Below are positions 1 through 8,158 of a stretch of 64,000 nt of DNA, piece by piece. The DNA is from an uncultured Sulfitobacter sp. (GTDB lineage: Bacteria > Pseudomonadota > Alphaproteobacteria > Rhodobacterales > Rhodobacteraceae): positions 1-64,000 of the forward strand of contig CANMZB010000011.1 in assembly GCA_947502265.1 (NCBI GenBank), given 5' to 3'. Position 1 is the first letter of the stretch. The number at the start of each line of letters is the position of its first letter. Under the pieces are notes generated by a model. The model was not told the origin of the DNA and did no database searches. It saw only the letters and a program-made list of their open reading frames with translations. Made by a program: the position numbers and the translations under genes.

Positions 1-152
1 GAAGGAGGCCAGTAATGTCTTGACCCCGGCATGAACCAAGAAACATAACTTAGAGATGGCTCACTTCTCGATGGAAATTAACACGGCGGCGTTGCCGTTA
101 AAGGATAGCTCGTTGAATTGAGCGATTTTGCTGCGCTCGTGATGTTCTCAGA

Positions 153-485
153 TCAATCGCGAACGGTCTTACCGTTTCGAACGTCTAGCGCGTCAATAAC
201 TTCATCAACTTGGTAATGCGCACGGCCATCAACAACCGGTCTGTCATGGCCTGATCCGTCCCTTTCGATAATCTGGATTATTTTGTCAGGCAGTCGTTCT
301 GGGTCAATTGGCAAACCTGCATTAAGTGCCGTCCGGATGATATGCACGGTCACAAGAGTATCGACATAAATATCGTCACTTTCTGTCAGCCGCCGTTGCA
401 TTTTAGGTGCCTGAGGTGGTTCAGGTGGCCCAATAAAGCGCGCCCGCTCACGCTGTATATCATCAAGTGTTGGGCGCTTAACCAT
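153..485 (-). CDS. Hypothetical protein, 110 aa
   Basis: I do not recognise this family. The protein is soluble, with no signal peptide or membrane segment. It has a charged, proline-rich N-terminus (RARFIGPPEPPQAP, about residues 19-32) and a predicted mixed alpha/beta remainder ending in DALDVRNGKTVRD. I place the start at the ATG at 485 because an AAAGG ribosome-binding site sits about 8 bases upstream; an in-frame start 7 codons earlier (506) has no such site. It lies 72 bases downstream of the metallophosphoesterase gene on the same strand and may be co-transcribed with it. Its frame stays open against the strand's third-position GC pattern, so I think it is real, but function is unknown. 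Confidence 0.6.
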   Translation of the reverse strand: MVKRPTLDDIQRERARFIGPPEPPQAPKMQRRLTESDDIYVDTLVTVHIIRTALNAGLPIDPERLPDKIIQIIERDGSGHDRPVVDGRAHYQVDEVIDALDVRNGKTVRD

Positions 486-557
486 ATTGAGGCCTTTCAA
501 TTCCAAATTGATGATGGGGTGATTTCCGCTGGTGCAGTTCCGGCAATCACAGTCACT

Positions 558-1472
558 TTAAGATATGATACCATCGTTCCAACGCGCCGGGTTAGGTTTC
601 GCAACGGCGTGGATCTGCATTTGGCTACAGCCATTTTCTGTGGTGAAGTGTGCCCAAGCCAATTGTCGTCTGTGGCCCGCCCCGATATCCAGATCGACGG
701 CCCGATATTCATCGATGCCATCACAAATTTCCAACTTTCCGGCGTCGGTGAGGGGCTCACGTAGTGAGGGTGTATGGCCATGAACAACAACGGTGGGCTT
801 TTGTCGGCAGCGATCAGGATCTTGGTCAGCATCGTCCCAACCTTCGGCCCAATTGAGGAAAGGGTAGCGAATTGTGGCCCAGTGCATGTCCGATCTGACT
901 TGATGTCGGCTTTGTGCCAAAAACGTTGGCCGGTCGGCATGCGGATCAACCCCTGCGTGGACAAACAGCAAATCACCGAGATGAAGGTGTGTCGGCCCAT
1001 TTGCGATCTGGTCGAGGTAATCAGGGTTTAAGGCGGTCCTGACGCTCTCCTTGATTGCGGGCCACGCATCTTTTTGGTGTGAGAGGCCGAGCTCAGCAAG
1101 CACTGATTTTCCGCCATTGGTTAGCCAGTGTTCGAGGCTTCCTTCATCTTTCATGGCGTCAAGCAGCATCAGATCGTGGTTTCCAGGTAGAATACACAGG
1201 TCGTCAGCCAAGGCGTGTTTCCTGCCTGCCATGGCCAAATTGACCGCAGGAATGGATGACGTGCCACGGTCTATGAGATCGCCAAGAAAGACGAGGCGCC
1301 GTTTGTTCATGCTGCGCTTGACAGCGGCGATTGACGAAAGAGCGGCATTGAGTAAGTCCGCCTCTCCATGGACGTCGCCTATCACGAATATCTCTTCGTC
1401 TTCAGGGAGTGCCCCCGGCAAGTTCCTCCACGGCAGATTGTAAAAATATAGGTTCGCCGAAGAGGTCATCAC
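558..1472 (-). CDS. Calcineurin-like metallophosphoesterase (PPP-type phosphatase)
   Basis: The protein is a binuclear-metal phosphoesterase. The family signature is complete and in order: GDVHG at residues 32-36, GDLIDRG at 64-70, GNHD at 97-100, then a metal-binding FVHAGVDP block near 185 and VVVHGHTP near 230. This arrangement is that of bacterial PPP/PrpE/diadenosine-tetraphosphatase-like enzymes, so the substrate could be phosphoserine/threonine or a dinucleotide; the sequence does not decide. No signal peptide is seen, so it should be cytoplasmic. Length (304 aa) is slightly above the usual 220-250 for PrpE-type enzymes, with the extra residues at the N-terminus (first 27) and C-terminus. 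The 431-base stretch upstream would hold its promoter. Confidence 0.85.
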   Translation of the reverse strand: MMTSSANLYFYNLPWRNLPGALPEDEEIFVIGDVHGEADLLNAALSSIAAVKRSMNKRRLVFLGDLIDRGTSSIPAVNLAMAGRKHALADDLCILPGNHDLMLLDAMKDEGSLEHWLTNGGKSVLAELGLSHQKDAWPAIKESVRTALNPDYLDQIANGPTHLHLGDLLFVHAGVDPHADRPTFLAQSRHQVRSDMHWATIRYPFLNWAEGWDDADQDPDRCRQKPTVVVHGHTPSLREPLTDAGKLEICDGIDEYRAVDLDIGAGHRRQLAWAHFTTENGCSQMQIHAVAKPNPARWNDGIIS

Positions 1473-1903
1473 ACATCCATATATTTGAGTGTCTTACAGC
1501 TGCCGAATTATCCTGGCCTGTCAAGCTCAACGCCCGAATTTGGAAGGCGAAGCAAGGGCGCCAACAGGGTGGGCGGAAACACCGCCAGGCAGCGATAGGC
1601 AAAGCCTTAAAGTTGTTTCTAATCATGGGAGGTGGAATAGCTAAGTTGTTGTTAATATTGTGTAAAGCCATATTCGGATTTTGAGTGGTCACTAACCATG
1701 TGTGTAAATGGACAAAAACCCCCACCAATGGACATTATTTCATGGGTCCGACAACAGTTCTTCACTGTGAGGCTGAGGTATTCAGATTTGCATTTAGCAT
1801 CGGCATGCTTGAATAGGATTTGCAAATTTGCTGATTGTCTCTTTGTCTTGCTCTTCCTCTCGGGTATGCATGCGCGCAACACTTCGATGGGAGGAGCCCC
1901 GCA
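1473..1903. other. Gene-free 431-base region between divergent phosphatase gene and pccB
   Basis: I find no convincing gene here. The half near pccB is AT-rich compared with the surrounding coding DNA and must carry the promoters of both divergent genes. It contains the palindrome TTTGCAAA (1819-1826) followed directly by TTTGC, and a related TTTGCATT at 1787-1794. The pccB ribosome-binding site GGGAGGAG is at 1889-1896. The transcription factor gene that often neighbours pccB in this order is absent from this position. Confidence 0.6.
1819..1831. promoter_or_regulatory. Candidate PccR/ScfR operator upstream of pccB
   Basis: TTTGCAAA is followed at once by TTTGC, 73 bases before the pccB start codon. 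The short-chain fatty acyl-CoA regulator PccR of Rhodobacter sphaeroides is known to act on pccB through a repeated TTTGCAAA element with a 4-base spacer. The second copy here is incomplete and the spacing differs, so this is a resemblance, not a match. Confidence 0.35.
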
Positions 1904-3436
1904 ATGACAGACATCCTGCAACAGCTCGAAGACCGCCGCGCCGAAGCGCGTCTTGGCGGCGGGCAGAAACGTATCGACGCCCAGCACGCCCGTGGCAAGC
2001 TGACCGCGCGCGAACGTATTGACCTGTTGCTTGATGAAGGGTCGTTCGAGGAGTTCGACATGTTCGTCACCCATCGCTGTACCGATTTCGGGATGGAACA
2101 GCAAAAGCCCGCGGGCGATGGCGTGGTTACCGGCTGGGGTACGATCAATGGTCGGCTGGTCTATGTCTTCTCGCAGGACTTTACGGTTTTCGGCGGATCG
2201 CTGTCCGAAACCCACGCACAGAAGATCTGTAAAATTCAGGACATGGCCATCCAGAACGGCGCGCCCGTGATCGGCATCAACGATTCCGGCGGCGCGCGTA
2301 TTCAGGAAGGTGTGGCGAGCCTTGCAGGCTATGCCGAGGTGTTCCAGCGTAACATCGAAGCTTCCGGCGTGATTCCGCAGATCAGCGTTATCATGGGCCC
2401 CTGCGCGGGTGGTGCGGTTTACTCGCCCGCAATGACAGATTTTATTTTCATGGTCAAAGACAGCTCATACATGTTTGTGACCGGCCCTGACGTCGTGAAA
2501 ACCGTCACAAACGAGCAGGTGACCGCCGAGGAACTGGGGGGAGCCACAACCCATACCCGTAAATCCTCCGTGGCAGATGGTGCGTTTGATAATGACGTCG
2601 AAGCGATGGCCGAAGTGCGCCGCCTCGTCGATTTCCTGCCTGCGAACAACCGTGAAAAACCGCCTGTGCGCCCGTTCTTCGACGCGCCCGACCGGGTCGA
2701 AGCGTCGCTCGACACGTTGATCCCGGCGAACACGAACACGCCCTACGATATGAAAGAGCTGATCCTCAAGCTGGGCGACGAGGGCGATTTCTATGAGATT
2801 CAGGAAGACTTTGCCAGGAACATCATTACCGGCTTTATCCGCATCGAAGGCCGCAGCGTGGGTATTGTCGCCAACCAGCCGATGGTGCTGGCGGGATGTC
2901 TCGACATCGACAGTTCGCGCAAGGCGGCGCGCTTTGTGCGGTTCTGCGATGCGTTCGAAATCCCGATCCTGACGCTGGTGGATGTGCCGGGCTTCCTGCC
3001 GGGAACCGGACAGGAATACGGCGGCGTGATCAAACATGGCGCAAAGCTGCTGTTTGCCTACGGTCAGGCGACTGTGCCAATGGTGACTGTCATCACCCGC
3101 AAGGCCTACGGCGGCGCGTATGACGTGATGGCGTCCAAGCACCTGCGCTCTGATTTCAACTATGCGTGGCCTACAGCCGAGATTGCAGTGATGGGGGCCA
3201 AGGGCGCAACCGAGATCATCCACCGCGCCGATCTGGCCGATCCTGAAAAGATCGCCCAGCACGCGGCAGATTACGAAGCACGGTTTGCCAACCCGTTTGT
3301 TGCCGCAGAGCGCGGATTTATCGACGAGGTGATCCAGCCCCGTTCGACCCGCAAACGGGTCGCGCGCGCCTTTGCGTCTTTGCGCAACAAAAAAACCAGT
3401 ATGCCGTGGAAAAAACACGACAATATTCCGCTGTAA
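1904..3436 (+). CDS. pccB: Propionyl-CoA carboxylase, beta (carboxyltransferase) subunit
   Basis: PccB transfers the carboxyl group from carboxybiotin on PccA to propionyl-CoA, giving (S)-methylmalonyl-CoA in the cytoplasm; the holoenzyme is an alpha6-beta6 dodecamer. The 510-residue length equals that of characterised Roseobacter-group PCC beta. Two crotonase-fold halves are visible: the N-half contains [18 protein letters not shown] and [16 protein letters not shown] (oxyanion hole glycines), and the C-half contains [20 protein letters not shown] and [15 protein letters not shown]. The start at 1904 is chosen for the GGGAGGAG site 7 bases upstream; the reading frame is open upstream to 1835, but that part has no such site. 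pccA lies 1.9 kb downstream on the same strand. Confidence 0.97.
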   Translation: MTDILQQLEDRRAEARLGGGQKRIDAQHARGKLTARERIDLLLDEGSFEEFDMFVTHRCTDFGMEQQKPAGDGVVTGWGTINGRLVYVFSQDFTVFGGSLSETHAQKICKIQDMAIQNGAPVIGINDSGGARIQEGVASLAGYAEVFQRNIEASGVIPQISVIMGPCAGGAVYSPAMTDFIFMVKDSSYMFVTGPDVVKTVTNEQVTAEELGGATTHTRKSSVADGAFDNDVEAMAEVRRLVDFLPANNREKPPVRPFFDAPDRVEASLDTLIPANTNTPYDMKELILKLGDEGDFYEIQEDFARNIITGFIRIEGRSVGIVANQPMVLAGCLDIDSSRKAARFVRFCDAFEIPILTLVDVPGFLPGTGQEYGGVIKHGAKLLFAYGQATVPMVTVITRKAYGGAYDVMASKHLRSDFNYAWPTAEIAVMGAKGATEIIHRADLADPEKIAQHAADYEARFANPFVAAERGFIDEVIQPRSTRKRVARAFASLRNKKTSMPWKKHDNIPL

Positions 3437-3520
3437 ACTGACGTGAGGACGCGCGACGGGATAACTTGGGCCAGAGGCGGCAGCCCTTTTGCGGGAGGGA
3501 TCACGGCGCGTACGTGCGCT

Positions 3521-3898
3521 ATGACGTTATCGGCCGCCGCAATGCTGATCGCCGCGCCGGTCGCGGCCGCCGAGGTGCCGTCGGGCCAAAGCGTCACATT
3601 GCACGAGGTTCTGGTGGATGCGCAGGCGGCGCAGACGTGGCTGCGCTTGCGCTTTTTCGCGCCCCAAATCGCGCGCGGCGAGGCGCAGATTCCTTACGAG
3701 GTTGCGGGTGAGGATATGCTATATCTTTGCGACACGTTCGCGGTGCCTTACATGGCCGAATACGGCCTCGCGGCGGATAAGATTGTGATTTCCTTTATGG
3801 ACCGGATTACCGAATTCGGGCAGCCGGATCCGGACGCCACGCAGTATTTTGAATCATTCCGCACCGAAAACGGTGCCTGTATCTGGGACGAATTCTGA
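3521..3898 (+). CDS. Small exported protein, DUF6497-like
   Basis: A 125-residue protein with an N-terminal signal peptide (MTLSAAAMLIAAPVAAAE, predicted cleavage after AAA) and an acidic globular domain containing two cysteines (YLCDTF and GACIWDEF), which could form a disulfide in the periplasm. The sequence resembles a rhodobacteral family that I know as DUF6497, of unknown function; I cannot verify the match. The start is uncertain: the frame is open from a GTG at 3443, and the ATG at 3521 has only GGAGGG about 22 bases upstream. I use 3521 because it gives a canonical signal peptide. It follows pccB by less than 100 bases and is probably in the same transcript. Confidence 0.7.
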   Translation: MTLSAAAMLIAAPVAAAEVPSGQSVTLHEVLVDAQAAQTWLRLRFFAPQIARGEAQIPYEVAGEDMLYLCDTFAVPYMAEYGLAADKIVISFMDRITEFGQPDPDATQYFESFRTENGACIWDEF

Positions 3899-4112
3899 TG
3901 TATACACAACATCTTGCGGCGCGAAGGGCGTGTAAGGGGCATTTTGCGGCTTTAGCGTCACAGGTCTGCGGTGCGGTTTTGTCGACATATCCACAGGGGC
4001 TGCACTGCGCTATGATGGCGCAGGGCGGCACATCTGTGGCGTCCGTTTTCAATGCGGGACATGCGACAGGACAGATACGCCTGTTCCGTTTCACACGAGA
4101 CAGGAGATACAG

Positions 4113-4259
4113 ATGTCGAAGAGCATCAAACTTTTGGCAGCATTCGGCTTTATCGCCACAGTTGCCGCCTGTGCCCAAGAGCAGCAGGTCGAAGAATTTG
4201 TGGTTGTTGACCCCGAACCCATCAGCCAGGAGCCGGTGTACACGGGCAAATACAAGTAA
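4113..4259 (+). CDS. Small lipoprotein, 48 aa
   Basis: A short gene below usual length cut-offs, with good signals. It has a CAGGAG ribosome-binding site 6 bases before ATG, a basic start (MSKSIK), a hydrophobic segment LLAAFGFIATVAA and a lipobox cysteine (VAAC, Cys20). The mature part is 29 residues, acidic, and rich in Glu/Val/Pro, ending YTGKYK. It should be acylated and anchored in the inner or outer membrane. No function is known. It sits between pccB and pccA on the same strand, and a strong hairpin follows its stop codon by 8 bases. Confidence 0.75.
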   Translation: MSKSIKLLAAFGFIATVAACAQEQQVEEFVVVDPEPISQEPVYTGKYK

Positions 4260-4267
4260 TACCGCGA

Positions 4268-4293
4268 CAGAGCGGGCGATTTCGCCCGCTCTG
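4268..4293 (+). terminator. Hairpin terminator after the 48-aa lipoprotein gene
   Basis: A perfect 12-bp inverted repeat, CAGAGCGGGCGA / TCGCCCGCTCTG, around a TT loop. It has no T-run behind it (CTGACCCC follows), so termination may be weak or it may stabilise the 3' end of the transcript. Confidence 0.6.
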
Positions 4294-4322
4294 ACCCCAA
4301 CCCTCAACGCGGAGGGCGCAGC

Positions 4323-4694
4323 ATGGCACTAGCCTATATGCTCAAACATCGCGGATTTCCCGGGCGTCTGCCCGGAACGGATTTTCAATTCACCCTGCGG
4401 CGTGCCAACCCCAAGGGCGCAACCGAAATAACCAGTCGCGAGCGGCGCTCCGACCGGCGTGCGCCCGACAAACGCGCGGACGAAGCGTTTATGAAGGCGT
4501 TGTGGGAACATTTCGGTGCCGAACCGTTCGAGCGGGGCAATCTGGATGTGGGGCGCCTTGCGTGGCTTTTCGGCCGCGAGGTGTTGCCCGCGACCGATCC
4601 GTTTGATCCTGCGGATTACGAGGCAATGCTTGTCATCAACGAACGTGTGGCGCGGATGTCTTATCCGGACGCGTTTGCGGACGACTCGGCATGA
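4323..4694 (+). CDS. Hypothetical protein, 123 aa
   Basis: I do not recognise this family. The start is supported by GGAGGG 6 bases upstream. The protein has no signal peptide and is basic in its first 55 residues (TSRERRSDRRAPDKRA) and acidic or neutral afterwards (WEHFGAEPFERGNLDVGRLA). The frame has the strong third-position GC of its neighbours. It follows the lipoprotein hairpin and precedes a second lipoprotein gene. A DNA- or RNA-binding role would be a guess based only on charge. Confidence 0.6.
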   Translation: MALAYMLKHRGFPGRLPGTDFQFTLRRANPKGATEITSRERRSDRRAPDKRADEAFMKALWEHFGAEPFERGNLDVGRLAWLFGREVLPATDPFDPADYEAMLVINERVARMSYPDAFADDSA

Positions 4695-4983
4695 TCCCGC
4701 GCAGCGCTTCGGAATTTGGGCAAGGCATGGCCGATCGGGCGCATGGCGCGTGTGAATGCTTTGCAGTGGTGGCGTCCGGCGGCAGTATCGGGCCTGCGAG
4801 GCTGCGTTTCTATCACTCGCCTCATACCAGAACCTCTTCCTTTCGCGGGCGGCAGGCATGTCGCGACGCCTTGCTGCCCGTGCTTTTTCCGGATTGGCCG
4901 AAATGGCAGGGCAGGACGGGCGTGGAACCATCTGCGCTGCGCCGCGTTAACCGGCTTAACACTATATTAAACAGGACACTGTC

Positions 4984-5190
4984 ATGCTCATCCGGAACAT
5001 CGCACTCATTGGAACGATTTGTGGCGCCCTTGCGGCCTGCGGCAACACCATTGGCGAACAAGCTCTTAGCGGTGGGGTTATCGGTGCGGGTACCGCGGCC
5101 GTCGTTAGCGGCAGTCTCTTGCAAGGCGCGGCCATCGGCGCGGGCGCAAGCGTGCTCGCGTGCCAGACCAAAGTCGTTAACTGCCGATAG
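4984..5190 (+). CDS. Small glycine-rich lipoprotein, 68 aa
   Basis: The N-terminus MLIRNIALIGTICGALAAC is a lipoprotein signal with lipobox cysteine 19. The mature part has a glycine/alanine-rich stretch (GGVIGAGTAAVVSGSLLQGAAIGAGA), a glycine-zipper-like pattern that usually lies in or on a membrane, and two more cysteines near the end (ACQTKVVNC). This is the form of small entericidin- or Rick-17-like membrane lipoproteins, but I cannot place it in a named family. The ATG at 4984 follows an AACAGGACA site. It lies just upstream of the repeats and terminator in front of pccA. Confidence 0.7.
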   Translation: MLIRNIALIGTICGALAACGNTIGEQALSGGVIGAGTAAVVSGSLLQGAAIGAGASVLACQTKVVNCR

Positions 5191-5191
5191 C

Positions 5192-5245
5192 ATTCTTACC
5201 GGCGGCCCCGTTCTTACTGGCGGTTCAGTCCTTACCGGCGGTTCA
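5192..5245. repeat. Three 18-bp tandem repeats before pccA
   Basis: Three adjacent 18-base units begin at 5192, 5210 and 5228. The unit is close to GTTCTTACCGGCGGTTCA; the second and third copies each differ from it at one base and the first at a few. They lie outside any gene, directly after the glycine-rich lipoprotein gene. Confidence 0.75.
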
Positions 5246-5265
5246 GCCGCCTTTTCGTCATCGCT

Positions 5266-5301
5266 AAACCACGCTGGCCGACGGGCCTTGCGTGGTTTTT
5301 T
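5266..5301 (+). terminator. Rho-independent terminator 39 bases before pccA
   Basis: A 9-bp stem, AAACCACGC / GCGTGGTTT, encloses a 15-base loop that contains a further GGCC/GGCC pairing and is followed by a run of T (TTTTTT in all). It would end transcripts from the upstream small genes, or act as an attenuator in the pccA leader. Confidence 0.8.
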
Positions 5302-5339
5302 GCATTCCTCACATCGTAAATACCAAAAGGGACATGCCA

Positions 5340-7385
5340 ATGTTCAATAAGATCCTGATCGCCAACCGGGGCGAGATCGCCTGCCGTGTTATCAAAACCG
5401 CACGCAAAATGGGTATCCAGACCGTTGCGATCTATTCGGACGCTGACAAGCAGGCGCTGCATGTGCAGATGGCGGATGAAGCGATCCACATCGGTCCGCC
5501 GCCTGCCAACCAGTCCTATATCGTCATCGAGAAAGTGATGGAGGCAGTCAAAGCGTCCGGCGCCGAGGCGGTTCACCCCGGCTATGGCTTCCTGTCGGAG
5601 AACTCGAAATTCGCCGAAGCACTGTCGGCACAGGGCGTGGCGTTTGTCGGCCCCCCTGTCGGTGCGATTGAAAAGATGGGGGACAAGATCACCTCGAAAA
5701 AGATCGCGCAGGAAGCAGGCGTTTCCACCGTTCCGGGCTACATGGGGCTGATCGCGGACGCAGACGAAGCGGTCAAGATTTCGAACGAAGTCGGCTATCC
5801 GGTGATGCTCAAGGCGTCCGCAGGGGGCGGCGGCAAAGGAATGCGCATCGCATGGAACGATGCAGAGGCGCGCGAGGGCTTTCAGTCTTCCAAGAACGAA
5901 GCGGCCAATTCCTTTGGTGACGACCGCATCTTTATCGAAAAGTTCGTGACCCAGCCGCGCCATATCGAAATTCAGGTTCTGTGCGATGCGCACGGTAACG
6001 GCATCTATCTGGGCGAACGCGAATGTTCGATCCAGCGCCGCAACCAGAAGGTCGTCGAAGAAGCGCCATCGCCGTTTCTGGACGAAGCGACCCGCAAGGC
6101 GATGGGCGAGCAGGCCGTCGCGCTTGCACAGGCCGTTGGTTATACGTCCGCAGGGACTGTTGAATTCATTGTTGACGGGGCCAAGAATTTTTACTTCCTC
6201 GAAATGAACACACGCCTTCAGGTGGAGCATCCTGTCACCGAATTGATCACCGGTGTTGATCTGGTCGAACAGATGATCCGCATCGCCAATGGCGAGCCGT
6301 TGGGCATCACGCAAGACGATGTAAAGCTGACCGGCTGGGCCATCGAAAACCGTCTTTATGCCGAAGACCCGTATCGCGGCTTTTTGCCGTCCATCGGACG
6401 TTTGACGCGCTACCGTCCCCCGGCGGAAATTGCCGCTGGTCCGTTGCTTGATAACGGGAAATGGCAGGATGACGCGCCCGGCGGGACAACAGCGGTACGC
6501 AACGATACCGGCGTTTACGAGGGCGGCGAAATCTCGATGTACTATGACCCGATGATTGCCAAACTTTGCACATGGGCACCGACCCGCGCCGAGGCGATCG
6601 AGCGGATGCGTGTCGCGCTCGACAGTTTCGAAGTCGAAGGGATCGGGCACAACTTGCCGTTCCTCAGCGCCGTGATGGACCATCCGAAATTCATCTCGGG
6701 CGAGATGACGACCGCGTTTATCGAGGAGGAGTATCCCGACGGCTTTGAAGGTGTCACGCTTGCCGAAACCGACCTGCGCCGCCTTGCAGCGGCGACGGCC
6801 GCGATGCACCGCGTTGCCGAAATCCGCCGCGCGCGGGTGTCGGGCCGGATGGACAATCACGAACGCAAGGTTGGCAGCGACTGGAACGTGGCCGTTCAGG
6901 GCGAGAGTTTTGATGTGGCAATCGACGCGGACATTTCAGGCGCTAACGTCACCTTCGACGATGGCGAAACGCTGCGTGTGACGGGCGACTGGACACCGGG
7001 CGATCAACTGGCCACGATGACCGTTGGCGATGCGCCGCTGGTGCTTAAGGTTGGAAAAATCTCGGGTGGCTTCCGTATCCGCACCCGTGGTGCCGATCTC
7101 AAGGTGCATGTGCGCACACCGCGCCAGGCCGAACTGGCCCGCTTGATGCCCGAAAAACTGCCCCCCGATACGTCCAAACTGCTGCTTTGCCCGATGCCCG
7201 GTCTGGTGGTGAATCTCGCCGTCGAAGTCGGCGACGAAGTGCAGGACGGCCAGCCCCTGTGTACCATCGAGGCGATGAAGATGGAGAACATCCTGCGCGC
7301 CGAGAAGAAAGGTGTCGTGTCCAAAATCAACGCAAGCGCGGGTGACAGCCTTGCCGTTGACGAAGTGATCATGGAGTTCGAATAG
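5340..7385 (+). CDS. pccA: Propionyl-CoA carboxylase, alpha (biotin carboxylase) subunit
   Basis: PccA carboxylates its own biotin with ATP and bicarbonate and hands the group to PccB. The domain order is: biotin carboxylase N-domain starting MFNKILIANRGEIACRVI; ATP-grasp domain with KASAGGGGKGMR and the EMNTRLQVEHPVTE motif (about residues 288-301); a BT domain linking alpha to beta; and a C-terminal biotinyl domain with EAMKMEN, whose biotin-accepting Lys is residue 647 of 681. The 681-residue length equals that of Ruegeria PCC alpha. I start at 5340 because AAAAGGGA lies 8 bases upstream; an in-frame ATG at 5334 is too close to that site. The distance from pccB (1.9 kb, four small genes) is typical of the group. 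Confidence 0.97.
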   Translation: MFNKILIANRGEIACRVIKTARKMGIQTVAIYSDADKQALHVQMADEAIHIGPPPANQSYIVIEKVMEAVKASGAEAVHPGYGFLSENSKFAEALSAQGVAFVGPPVGAIEKMGDKITSKKIAQEAGVSTVPGYMGLIADADEAVKISNEVGYPVMLKASAGGGGKGMRIAWNDAEAREGFQSSKNEAANSFGDDRIFIEKFVTQPRHIEIQVLCDAHGNGIYLGERECSIQRRNQKVVEEAPSPFLDEATRKAMGEQAVALAQAVGYTSAGTVEFIVDGAKNFYFLEMNTRLQVEHPVTELITGVDLVEQMIRIANGEPLGITQDDVKLTGWAIENRLYAEDPYRGFLPSIGRLTRYRPPAEIAAGPLLDNGKWQDDAPGGTTAVRNDTGVYEGGEISMYYDPMIAKLCTWAPTRAEAIERMRVALDSFEVEGIGHNLPFLSAVMDHPKFISGEMTTAFIEEEYPDGFEGVTLAETDLRRLAAATAAMHRVAEIRRARVSGRMDNHERKVGSDWNVAVQGESFDVAIDADISGANVTFDDGETLRVTGDWTPGDQLATMTVGDAPLVLKVGKISGGFRIRTRGADLKVHVRTPRQAELARLMPEKLPPDTSKLLLCPMPGLVVNLAVEVGDEVQDGQPLCTIEAMKMENILRAEKKGVVSKINASAGDSLAVDEVIMEFE

Positions 7386-7389
7386 AGTT

Positions 7390-7503
7390 TTGGCGACCCC
7401 TGACTATCAAACGCTCATGAAACCGGTCCTCCGTTCCTCTGCACAAGGGGAACAGAGGATTTCCGACGTTGTGAAAGCGTTGGACGAGAGCTTTTTCGAA
7501 TGA
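7390..7503 (+). pseudogene. Relic of an Mrr restriction endonuclease (N-terminal domain only)
   Basis: Starting at a TTG just after the pccA stop, this frame reads ATPDYQTLMKPVLRSSAQGE, then QRISDVVKALDESFFE and a TGA. This closely follows the start of Mrr-family type IV restriction enzymes (consensus near PDYQTLMLPVLRLAADGE-RRVSDVVEALADEF). About 37 residues are kept; the rest of the winged helix and the whole nuclease domain are gone. Identification is from memory of the family, without an alignment. Confidence 0.5.
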
Positions 7504-7537
7504 ATGTGTCGACGGCAAAGCAGACGGGGCTTGGGGG

Positions 7538-7990
7538 TTACCCTCCGATTATTTGTTTGTTTTCGCGGATTTCACGCTTGCGCGTTGGCATCTTGTCGAT
7601 ACTGCGGCTGATTTCGCGCACGCTCCACGGGAACGGTTTGCGCAGCATCACCTTACCGTCCTTGCCAACCAACGTCAGCATGAACCCGCGTGGCCGCATT
7701 TTGAGCCTGATCGCGCTGCGCGCATCAGGTTCGGTGTCCACGATCACGACCACATCGCGCTCGGCCATTCGCTCGGCACCGGCATTCAGAAACTCCATCT
7801 GTGCGACGAAGGCCGGATCGTTGGCGCTGTCGGCGAAAACGACAACGGGGCGCTTTATCCACTTAAATTCATCTAAATCTGTCTCGGACGCGACCCGGAC
7901 TTCCAGCAGGGAAGCCCCCGCCGGATTGGATTGCGCGTATGATACGGAGGCGAAAGCTCCTATAAAAACAGCTGTAAGAAACGATTTCAT
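7538..7990 (-). CDS. Exported DUF4174 protein
   Basis: 150 residues with a signal peptide (MKSFLTAVFIGAFASVSYA, cleavage before QSN). The body, with KRPVVVFADSANDPAFVAQ, ERDVVVIVDTE, RLKMRPRGFMLTLVGKDGKV and a final REISRSIDKMPTRKREI, is the DUF4174 pattern, a thioredoxin-like fold without the CxxC active site. The family is common in proteobacterial periplasms and its function is unknown. The gene is transcribed away from the sulfotransferase-like gene, sharing a 168-base promoter region, and convergently with pccA. Confidence 0.85.
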   Translation of the reverse strand: MKSFLTAVFIGAFASVSYAQSNPAGASLLEVRVASETDLDEFKWIKRPVVVFADSANDPAFVAQMEFLNAGAERMAERDVVVIVDTEPDARSAIRLKMRPRGFMLTLVGKDGKVMLRKPFPWSVREISRSIDKMPTRKREIRENKQIIGG

Positions 7991-8158
7991 ATGCTCTCCT
8001 CTGGAGTGCTATATAGGCGATCTGTGCGCGAATGCGAACGCCGTTCTCTCCATTTTTACCATTAAGGCCGCAGCAAGGGATTATGTCGCATGAAGGGGCA
8101 GATTTCCCTTTTTCGGCCATTTTTGGTGGCCCATTGGCATAGAGGCGCGCGCAGGCTT

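Noticed and set aside
1-152. Possible mobile-element end near TGTCTTGACCCCGG
   Set aside because: The phrase recalls some insertion-sequence ends, but there is no matching inverted repeat or transposase within the window.
4691-5350. Open frame of 219 codons overlapping the second small lipoprotein gene
   Set aside because: Its start forms an ATGA overlap with the previous gene, but it runs through the lipoprotein gene, the tandem repeats and the terminator before pccA; codon bias fits the lipoprotein frame instead.
5232-6860. 542-codon antisense frame opposite pccA
   Set aside because: Shadow of the pccA codon pattern; no motif, and it crosses the pccA terminator.
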